Origin: Rhodocyclaceae bacterium
Lineage (GTDB): Bacteria > Pseudomonadota > Gammaproteobacteria > Burkholderiales > Rhodocyclaceae
Reading direction: 5' to 3'
Length of the DNA: 8,745 bases
Assembly: GCA_018262875.1 (NCBI GenBank)
Contig: JADFDL010000055.1
Location: 1 to 8,745 of the forward strand
Shown here: positions 4,024 through 8,745 of the stretch, one piece after another
Layout: each line of letters opens with the position of its first letter
Numbering within the stretch: position 1 is the stretch's first letter
Program-made: the position numbers and the translations under genes
Notes under the pieces: generated by a model
Told to the model about the DNA's origin: nothing
The model's database searches: none
The model's input: only the letters and a program-made list of their open reading frames with translations

Positions 4024-6799
4024 TGTTGCGGTGCGGGTCGATCAGCTTGCCCAGATCGTTCAGGGTGAGGTTGGCGAGCGGCACCTTCTGCGTCACGCTG
4101 CCTTGCGCTTTCAAACGTGCCGGCTGGGCGTAGATGGTGTCCTTGTGGGCCGCGCCGCTGTTGCGCCGCTGCGGCGCGCGCGAGACGAACAGTGGACGCA
4201 ACGACTCCAACGCTTCCTGCGGATAGGTGGCCAGCGCCGTGATTCTGGTCCTCAACTCAGCGTGATCGTCGAGGTGCAGGCGGGCATCGAGTTCGTTGCG
4301 GAAGTGGGGCCAGGGATCGGGGAAGTGCTCGTGCAGCTGCTGGAACATGGCGGGATTGACGATTTCGCCGGTTTCCACATCGACGAAGCCTTCGCGCACC
4401 TTTTCCAGCTCCCTGCGCCGGGCGTAGTCGGATAGCCTCTTGACCATGCCGTGGCTGCAGGCGGCCACCACGGCGGCATCGAGCGCATGGTGGCGATCGC
4501 TTTCTCCGCGAAGCTTGACGAGCCCCCAGCGCGCGCGCAGGAATGCTGTCATCTGGCCGCTCAATACCACGCAGCGTTTTGCGTCGCTGCCCTCGGCCAG
4601 CTTGAGATAGTCTTCGACGTAGTTTTTGAAGAAGCGGCAGATGTAGCGGGTGTCATTGAGGTTGCGTTCGCGGAATTCCTCGGCGGCCTTGCCGGCGAAG
4701 TCCTTGCGCAGCAGGCGGCTGCGCTTGGCGAGGCGGTAGGACTTGTTGGATTCTACGTAGATGGCGAACTGCCGCCAGCGATCGCTGTCTTTCGCGCCAT
4801 CGAGGTATTCATAGGGTGTGCGGTTACCCTTGTTGCGGTTTTCCCTGGCCAGCACCAGCACCTTGTTGTTCTTGCTGTCGTCGAAGCTGCGGGAGTAGGG
4901 CAGGGCGTGATCCACCTCGGCATAGCCGATGTCGTGCAGCACGCGGTGCAGATCCAGCGGTTCGAGGGAGTAGGCGCATTTGCCCTGCTGTTCGCGATAG
5001 AGCTGGAATTTCTCGAACTCGCGGCTCTTGGCCTGCATATTGAATTCCGCCTCGAAGGCCGCCTTGTCCTTCTCGTTGCGCTCTCGGTATTCATCCTGCG
5101 CCTTTTGAACGTCTCGTCGGCCTTCGATGTATTTCCCGTTGTCGGTCCAGTGACCCTGTAACGGGCGGGAAAGGTCGCGCGCCATTTCGATGTGGACGGC
5201 AGCTGGCGAGCCGTAACGACGGACCAGGGCATTCAACACTTTGCGGGCCTGGTTGAGCGCGCGCAGGACGACGGGATTGCGCGGTATGTCCAGTTCTTCG
5301 CTGAACACCATGCGGCCGTCCATGTCGCGGCCGGCGTAGAGCGGCGGCAAGGTCTTGTGCTTGCCTTCGCCCGCCTTGCGGAGCTGGCTGTGGTGGTAGC
5401 CGGCCGCCGCGCAGGCTTCGTCGTAGCGCAGTCCGGTTTCCATGTGCGGCACGATCTTGCGCAGAGCCTTCAGCGACAGGGCATGGAATTTGTCGAAGCG
5501 GATGTCGAGCAGGGCGTCGATCATCTTTTCGCCGCCGGGCAAAGTCAGTCTCCGCAACTCGGCGGTGACTTCCTCGTCGTCCTTGAAGACGCTCAATACC
5601 CAGGCGATGCTGTCGAGCACGTCGGGATTGCCGCCCGTGGCGGCGCCAGCCATGCCCTCCCATTCTGTTTCCAGACCCTTCTCCTTCAGGGTTTTTCGCA
5701 ATTCCTGCCAGGCCGGAAGCCGAACAAGTTTCTCGGTTTCAGGGTCTTTGGCTTTGCCTTCCGCCTGTTGCGCAGCGGTAGGGTAGGAAAGACCGGTGAA
5801 CTTGAAGGCATCCGGCAGTTGGCCCGCCTTGACCAGGGCGGCGCGCAGTTGCTTGTAGGTGAAATCGCTTGCCTGTTTGTAAGGAAGCGGCAGGGCGACC
5901 CGGCGTTCCGTCTCGCTGAGGCCGCGCGTGACGCCATCCACGACGATGCGCAGGTTGTTGAGTCGCGTGAGCCAGACATGACGTTCGGCCGTGAAGCTGG
6001 CCTTGGGAGCGCGGTATTCCTTCTTCTCGAACGTGCATTTGCCGAGCATCTTGAGGAGGTCGTTGCCAGCCAGCGGGGGCTTCTGCTCCCAGAACAATCC
6101 GCTTTTCCGGTCGCCGCTGCCCAGGATGGCCGTCTCCAGTTGCACGGTGGCTTGGGGGTTGCCGAATTCGCGCTGCCGCCGAAACAGCAGCGCCATCTCG
6201 TCAGCCAGTAGGACGCGCGAGAGGGCCTTGCCGTAGTCGCCCTGCTTGTTGCGCTGTGCATCGGGGAACTCGGCCAGTACCATTTCGGCGGCGCTGCGGT
6301 AACCCTTTTCCTCCATCCGCTTCCTGGTGTCGGCGAGCCCCTTCTTGACCTTGCCGCCTTCACCCTTGCTGTCCGCTTCGGCCTGCTTTTCTTCGGCGCG
6401 GCTGATCCAATGGAAGCCCCGGTGCTTGCACAGATGGTAGATCACCCGCGCCCATTCTTCGGCATTCAGCAGGCGGTCCAGGCCTTCCGCTCGCAATTGC
6501 CAGAGCGAGTGCTGAAACGGGTGTTGAGGTTGAAAGAACCGGAGGTCGTCGATTACTCCGTGCCGCTTCAGCAGCCGCGCCAGCTTGGTCAGGCGCCACG
6601 CCCTGCGGCGCAGGCGTCGTCGCATCAGGCGTGCGCTGCGGCGCACCAAATTGAGGGAGTCACCTTCCTTGGCGGTTTCGGCCTTGTCGAAACAGCGCAC
6701 GCCCAGATCGATGATCCGGTTCTCGCCCAAGACACACCATCCTACCGAAGCAATGCCGATGTCGAGGCCCAGGGTATAGGGGAGTTTTTCCTGTTGCAT
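3977..6799 (-). CDS. cas9: Type II-C Cas9, C-terminally truncated and fused in frame to the CRISPR array
   Basis: RNA-guided DNA endonuclease, 940 aa, collinear with N. meningitidis Cas9 (1,082 aa). RuvC-I is LGLDIGIASVGW with D13. The Arg-rich bridge helix spans about 51-80 and the REC lobe about 81-470. RuvC-II is VHIEMARD with E538. HNH is EVDHALPYSRSFDDS with D630, H631 and N654. RuvC-III is DRHHALDAAVVAA with H771 and D774. All catalytic residues are present. The phosphate-lock/WED entry is recognisable (LFVSRAPQRRNSG at 871-882; LTLNDLGKLIDPHRNKL to 927, aligning with Neisseria LKLKDLEKMVNRER..KLY), but the protein then leaves the family. Residues 926-929 lie in the CRISPR repeat stub, 929-939 in spacer 3, and L940 and the stop in repeat 3. 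About 200 residues, most of WED and the whole PAM-interacting domain, are missing. The start at 6799 puts RuvC-I at the usual place; no strong Shine-Dalgarno is seen. Without the PAM domain, normal interference is unlikely (inference). Confidence 0.95.
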   Translation of the reverse strand: MQQEKLPYTLGLDIGIASVGWCVLGENRIIDLGVRCFDKAETAKEGDSLNLVRRSARLMRRRLRRRAWRLTKLARLLKRHGVIDDLRFFQPQHPFQHSLWQLRAEGLDRLLNAEEWARVIYHLCKHRGFHWISRAEEKQAEADSKGEGGKVKKGLADTRKRMEEKGYRSAAEMVLAEFPDAQRNKQGDYGKALSRVLLADEMALLFRRQREFGNPQATVQLETAILGSGDRKSGLFWEQKPPLAGNDLLKMLGKCTFEKKEYRAPKASFTAERHVWLTRLNNLRIVVDGVTRGLSETERRVALPLPYKQASDFTYKQLRAALVKAGQLPDAFKFTGLSYPTAAQQAEGKAKDPETEKLVRLPAWQELRKTLKEKGLETEWEGMAGAATGGNPDVLDSIAWVLSVFKDDEEVTAELRRLTLPGGEKMIDALLDIRFDKFHALSLKALRKIVPHMETGLRYDEACAAAGYHHSQLRKAGEGKHKTLPPLYAGRDMDGRMVFSEELDIPRNPVVLRALNQARKVLNALVRRYGSPAAVHIEMARDLSRPLQGHWTDNGKYIEGRRDVQKAQDEYRERNEKDKAAFEAEFNMQAKSREFEKFQLYREQQGKCAYSLEPLDLHRVLHDIGYAEVDHALPYSRSFDDSKNNKVLVLARENRNKGNRTPYEYLDGAKDSDRWRQFAIYVESNKSYRLAKRSRLLRKDFAGKAAEEFRERNLNDTRYICRFFKNYVEDYLKLAEGSDAKRCVVLSGQMTAFLRARWGLVKLRGESDRHHALDAAVVAACSHGMVKRLSDYARRRELEKVREGFVDVETGEIVNPAMFQQLHEHFPDPWPHFRNELDARLHLDDHAELRTRITALATYPQEALESLRPLFVSRAPQRRNSGAAHKDTIYAQPARLKAQGSVTQKVPLANLTLNDLGKLIDPHRNKLQPAAGDGKPCCRL
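5541..5564 (+). repeat. Internal match to the island-border repeat, inside cas9
   Basis: On the plus strand these bases match the 24-base border repeat at 21 of 24 positions: the first 13 (AAAGTCAGTCTCC) and last 5 (CGGCG) are identical with the same 6-base spacing. It is antisense within cas9, coding there for the RRLTLPGG region of the REC lobe, where this protein is about two residues longer than Neisseria Cas9. It could be chance convergence in coding sequence or a genuine copy. Confidence 0.45.
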
Positions 6800-6823
6800 G
6801 ACGCCATCCCATGCGGATAGAAT
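6794..6823 (+). promoter_or_regulatory. Candidate sigma70 promoter of the tracrRNA, overlapping the cas9 start codon
   Basis: A -10 candidate TAGAAT (6818-6823, 5/6 to consensus) is preceded after 18 bases by a weak -35, TTGCAT (6794-6799). Initiation about seven bases after the -10 would fall at 6830, exactly the first base of the anti-repeat. The -35 is read from the same bases as the first two cas9 codons, so tracrRNA transcription and cas9 expression probably compete. The weak -35 limits confidence. Confidence 0.5.
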
Positions 6824-6829
6824 GATTCC

Positions 6830-6835
6830 ATTGTA
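6830..6835 (-). promoter_or_regulatory. Possible cas9 -10 element within the anti-repeat
   Basis: On the minus strand the anti-repeat reads GAAGACTACAATGG, carrying the same TACAAT box found at the end of each CRISPR repeat, about 31 bases upstream of the cas9 ATG. It would give a cas9 leader of roughly 23 bases. No good -35 and no extended TG motif is visible, so this is a positional inference. Confidence 0.3.
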
Positions 6836-6897
6836 GTCTTCCGGGGTGAGAGCCGTTGCTACAATAAGGTAGTTACCTTCGGGTAACGACCGAATCC

Positions 6898-6932
6898 GGC
6901 CCGACAGGCTTGCCTGTCGGGCCTTATCTTTT
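6898..6932 (+). terminator. Intrinsic terminator of the tracrRNA
   Basis: An 11-bp perfect stem, GGCCCGACAGG (6898-6908) with CCTGTCGGGCC (6913-6923), CTTG loop, followed by TTATCTTTT (6924-6932). The stem is also the 3' structural hairpin of the tracrRNA. Confidence 0.92.
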
Positions 6933-6934
6933 GG

Positions 6935-6958
6935 AAAGTCAGTCTCCACGACACGGCG
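6935..6958 (+). repeat. Right copy of the 24-base direct repeat bordering the CRISPR island
   Basis: Identical over 24 bases to 3717-3740 and in the same orientation, starting two bases after the tracrRNA terminator's T-run and ending 46 bases before the SDR start codon. After the identical core it continues CCGCC where the left copy has ATTCGCC. Homologous recombination between the two copies would excise about 3.2 kb, the entire CRISPR-Cas unit. Confidence 0.85.
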
Positions 6959-7004
6959 CCGCCTGGGCCTGCGCCATAATGCACGCTGGCAAGGAGGCGA
7001 CGAC

Positions 7005-7817
7005 ATGACGGACTTCAGGAATCGCAAGGTGCTCATCACCGGCGCCGCCAGCGGCATCGGGCGGCTGATGGCGTTGCGCATCGCGGCGCGGGGCGGGCGG
7101 CTGATCCTGTGGGATCTGGACGAGGCGCACCTTGCGGCGGTGGCCGGCGAGATCGCCGCGGCGGGCGGGCAGGCTGCGGCGTATGCGTGCAACCTCGCCG
7201 AGCGGGCGTCCATCGAGGCCGCTGCCGCGCGCACGCTCGCCGAGCAGGGCGCGGTCGATGTGCTGATCAACAACGCCGGCATCGTGGACGGCAAGCGCAT
7301 GCTGGAGGCCACCGACGAGGAGGTCGAGCGCACCTTCGCGGTGAACACCCTGGCGCACTTCCGCACGGTGCGCGCCTTCCTGCCCGGCATGCTGGCGCAG
7401 GGTGCGGGGCACATCGTCACCATCGCTTCGGCCTCGGGCATTGCGGCGGTGCCGCGCCTGGCGGACTACTCGGCCAGCAAGGCCGCCGCCATCGCCTTCG
7501 ACGAATCGCTGCGCCTGGAGTTCGCCCACGACGGCGTGCCGGTGAAGACCACCGTGGTCTGCCCGTACTACATCGCCACCGGCATGTTCGAGGGCGTGCG
7601 CACGCGCTTCCCGCTGCTGCTGCCGATCATGCGGCCGGAGGCCGTCGCCGCGCGCATCGTGTGCGCCATCGAGCGCAACGAGTCGCGCGTGGTCCTGCCC
7701 TGGTTCGTGCGCTGCGCCTTTCCGCTGCGCCTGCTGCCGGTGGCCTGGTTCGACGCGCTGATGGGCTTCTTCGGCATCACGAAAAGCATGGACGAGTTCA
7801 CCGGCAGGAAGCACTAA
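7005..7817 (+). CDS. Short-chain dehydrogenase/reductase (classical SDR)
   Basis: A 270-aa NAD(P)(H)-dependent oxidoreductase. The Rossmann cofactor motif is TGAASGIG (12-19); D37 at the end of the second strand (LILWDLDE) favours NAD(H). NNAG is at 89-92 and the tetrad is N114, S142, Y155 and K159 (IASASG...YSASK). The C-terminal part is hydrophobic (FPLLLPIM; FPLRLLPVAWFDALMGFFG) and ends SMDEFTGRKH, resembling the retinol/steroid-dehydrogenase-like SDR16C group, whose substrates are lipophilic alcohols or ketones. The true substrate is unknown. AAGGAGG (6991-6997) gives a strong ribosome site seven bases before the ATG. CATAAT at 6975-6980 may be a -10, without a clear -35. It is followed by the DUF1304 gene after 20 bases, so the two are probably co-transcribed. 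It lies outside the CRISPR border repeat. Confidence 0.94.
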   Translation: MTDFRNRKVLITGAASGIGRLMALRIAARGGRLILWDLDEAHLAAVAGEIAAAGGQAAAYACNLAERASIEAAAARTLAEQGAVDVLINNAGIVDGKRMLEATDEEVERTFAVNTLAHFRTVRAFLPGMLAQGAGHIVTIASASGIAAVPRLADYSASKAAAIAFDESLRLEFAHDGVPVKTTVVCPYYIATGMFEGVRTRFPLLLPIMRPEAVAARIVCAIERNESRVVLPWFVRCAFPLRLLPVAWFDALMGFFGITKSMDEFTGRKH

Positions 7818-7837
7818 AACCACAACAAGGAGAGACC

Positions 7838-8194
7838 ATGGCAACCGCCGCCAACATCGCCGTCGCGCTGGTCGCGCTGCTGCACCTGTATTTCCTCGTG
7901 CTGGAGATGTTCTTCTGGGACAAGCCGCTCGGCCGGCGCACCTTCGGCCTGACGCCGGAGTTCGCCGCCGCCTCGAAGGGCCTTGCCGCGAACCAGGGGC
8001 TGTACAACGGCTTCCTCGTTGCCGGGCTGGTCTGGGGCATCTGGCTGGGCGCGGCCGGCGGGCCGGTGAAAATATTCTTCCTCGGCTGCGTGATCGTCGC
8101 CGGCGTCTTCGGCGCGCTCACCGCCAGCCGGAAAATCCTCTGGGTGCAGGCGCTGCCGGGCGCCGTCGCGCTGGGGCTGGTGCTGGCCGCCTGA
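7838..8194 (+). CDS. DUF1304 family small membrane protein
   Basis: 118 residues with about four hydrophobic helices (roughly 3-25, 56-73, 78-96, 102-118). The family signature is clear: HLYFLVLEMFFWDKP (16-30) and LAANQGLYNGFLVAGLVWG (49-67). The biochemical function of DUF1304 proteins is not established. The start is set by AAGGAGAG (7827-7834) just before ATG 7838. The gene follows the SDR by 20 bases in the same direction, suggesting one transcript; the pairing could indicate a membrane-associated role for the SDR, but that is speculative. The downstream gene converges on it, with a 24-base gap between stop codons. Confidence 0.9.
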   Translation: MATAANIAVALVALLHLYFLVLEMFFWDKPLGRRTFGLTPEFAAASKGLAANQGLYNGFLVAGLVWGIWLGAAGGPVKIFFLGCVIVAGVFGALTASRKILWVQALPGAVALGLVLAA

Positions 8195-8214
8195 GCGGCG
8201 CGGCCCGCCGGGGG

Positions 8215-8246
8215 AAAGTCAGTCCGTGCGGGACGGCGATTCCGCC
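8215..8246 (+). repeat. Diverged third copy of the AAAGTCAGTC motif
   Basis: The first ten bases, AAAGTCAGTC, and the block ACGGCGATTCCGCC match the left island-border copy with the same internal spacing; the 7 bases between differ. It contains a 7-bp stem (GACGGCG / CGCCGTC, 8232-8249, ATTC loop) and supplies the stop codon and last residues (ESPSRTD) of the minus-strand peptidase gene. Its presence outside the CRISPR island shows the motif is not exclusive to it. Confidence 0.6.
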
Positions 8247-8740
8247 GTCTTCGGCACGAGCTGGTGGAACAGGCTCGATTCGCGCTTGTAGAAGCCCTCG
8301 GTGTGGAAGGTCTCCTCCAGCTTGTACCACTCGTAGTCGAGGTGGTGGCACAGCTCGTGCAGCAGCGTGCGCAGGAAGCTCTTGAAGGCCACCACGCGCT
8401 GGTTCTTGGCGGTGCGCATCCATAGCTTGATCACGGCCTGCTTGCCCTCGTCCTCCGGCAGGTAGAGGCCGTGCAGCTCGCCCCAGTCGCTCGATGGGCG
8501 CACCGCCAGCACCTGCACCCGGATCGGCGCCGTCTCCAGCTGACTGACTATTCCCGAAGCGAGGGCGGCGCAGAGGCGCTCCGCCTCGGCGCGCTTTTCC
8601 GCCTGCAGGGCGGCGGCCAGCGGTGCCACCAATGTGCGCAGCGCGGCCGGGTTGGGCAATTCGATTCTCTCGATGGCGTCGCTTTTGTCGTAGATGCGGC
8701 GGCGCGCGGCGGAGAGGCGGGTGTAGTAGGCGAAGGGCAT
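8219..8740 (-). CDS. Small putative zinc metallopeptidase with HELCH motif
   Basis: A 173-aa protein with LLHELCHHLDYEWYKLEETF around residues 127-146. H128-E129-x-x-H132 is the HExxH zincin motif, and H146 or E148 in FHTEGFYKRES could be the third ligand, an arrangement like SprT-like or other small gluzincin/metzincin-type domains. The N-terminal half is helical and charged (about 10-65), followed by a strand-rich segment (PIRVQVLAVRP; ELHGLYLP; AVIKLWMRTAK) typical of the beta-sheet preceding the active helix. No signal peptide or membrane segment is seen, so it is presumably cytosolic. ATG 8738-8740 lies five bases from the window edge, so no ribosome site can be checked and the protein may start further upstream. 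The last residues are encoded by the repeat motif at 8215. Substrate unknown. Confidence 0.75.
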   Translation of the reverse strand: MPFAYYTRLSAARRRIYDKSDAIERIELPNPAALRTLVAPLAAALQAEKRAEAERLCAALASGIVSQLETAPIRVQVLAVRPSSDWGELHGLYLPEDEGKQAVIKLWMRTAKNQRVVAFKSFLRTLLHELCHHLDYEWYKLEETFHTEGFYKRESSLFHQLVPKTAESPSRTD

Positions 8741-8745
8741 TGCGT

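Larger units (their letters stand above)
6830..6932 (+). ncRNA. tracrRNA, type II-C, with full-length anti-repeat
   Basis: Positions 6830-6865 are the anti-repeat. Read as the reverse complement of the CRISPR repeat, it matches ATTGTAG, one G-U-tolerated change, CTTCCGGGGTGAGAG, a five-base bulge (CCGTT), then GCTACAA and a terminal wobble. The lower part, GAGAGCCGTTGCTACAATAAGG, is nearly identical to the N. meningitidis tracrRNA. A nexus-like hairpin with a TTCG tetraloop follows (6868-6877 with 6882-6891, one mismatch), then the terminator hairpin. At about 103 nt it has the expected size. It should pair with each pre-crRNA repeat, recruit RNase III and load Cas9. It is intact and still matches the array repeats, in contrast to the damaged cas9 3' end. 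Confidence 0.93.

Noticed and set aside
4451..6211. Long plus-strand open frames antisense to cas9 (4451-5161 and 5192-6211).
   Set aside because: They are shadows of the GC-rich cas9 coding strand, with no recognisable domain or ribosome site.
6800..7441. The cas9 frame stays open 214 codons upstream of the chosen start.
   Set aside because: RuvC-I begins ten residues after ATG 6799, as in other Cas9 proteins. The extension crosses the tracrRNA and reads antisense through the SDR gene, with no homology.
7109..8194. A 361-codon frame joining an alternative frame of the SDR to the DUF1304 protein.
   Set aside because: The first two thirds are Arg/Gly/His-rich out-of-frame translation of the SDR. 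The DUF1304 protein has its own ATG and ribosome site at 7838.

Overview
This is a GC-rich window, most likely from a betaproteobacterium (my guess is near Rhodocyclales/Neisseriales). The basis is that its Cas9, CRISPR repeat and tracrRNA resemble the Neisseria meningitidis type II-C system, while its metabolic genes are typical of environmental beta/gammaproteobacteria. This assignment is inference; no marker gene is present. No stretch longer than 300 bases lacks a gene.

Layout. (1) Positions 1-760, minus strand: a LysR-type regulator running off the left edge, with a perfect palindrome over its start codon. (2) Positions 855-3680, plus strand, divergent from it: a compact four-gene operon of AzoR-type FMN quinone/azo reductase, pirin, DoxX-family membrane protein and DODA/LigB-type extradiol dioxygenase. 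Gaps are 46, 31 and 22 bases and each gene has its own Shine-Dalgarno. Together they look like an inducible response to quinones, azo compounds or catechols. (3) Positions 3717-6958: a CRISPR island bounded by identical 24-base direct repeats. It holds a perfect 18-bp hairpin, a short array of three identical 36-base repeats on the plus strand, a minus-strand type II-C cas9 convergent with the array, and a plus-strand tracrRNA with terminator, divergent from cas9. There is no cas1, cas2 or csn2. (4) Positions 7005-8194: an SDR oxidoreductase followed by a DUF1304 membrane protein, probably one operon. (5) Positions 8219-8740, minus strand: a small HELCH zinc-metallopeptidase-like protein.

The standout is the junction between cas9 and the array. 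Cas9 keeps every RuvC and HNH catalytic residue but stops at 940 aa, just inside the WED/PAM-interacting region, about 200 residues earlier than Neisseria Cas9. At that exact point the reading frame enters a 9-base remnant of a fourth CRISPR repeat, reads through spacer 3, and stops inside repeat 3. The remnant keeps the array's 67-base periodicity. The simplest reading is one deletion, probably at a few bases of microhomology, that removed the 3' end of cas9, all of cas1 and cas2, and the cas-proximal part of the array. It left a Cas9 whose last 13 residues are encoded by CRISPR DNA. Whether this is a dying locus or a repurposed PAM-domain-less Cas9 with two intact guide units and a tracrRNA cannot be decided from sequence alone.

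A second unexplained layer is the direct-repeat motif beginning AAAGTCAGTC. Besides the two copies bordering the island there is a diverged copy at 8215 and a 21/24 match inside cas9, all in one orientation.
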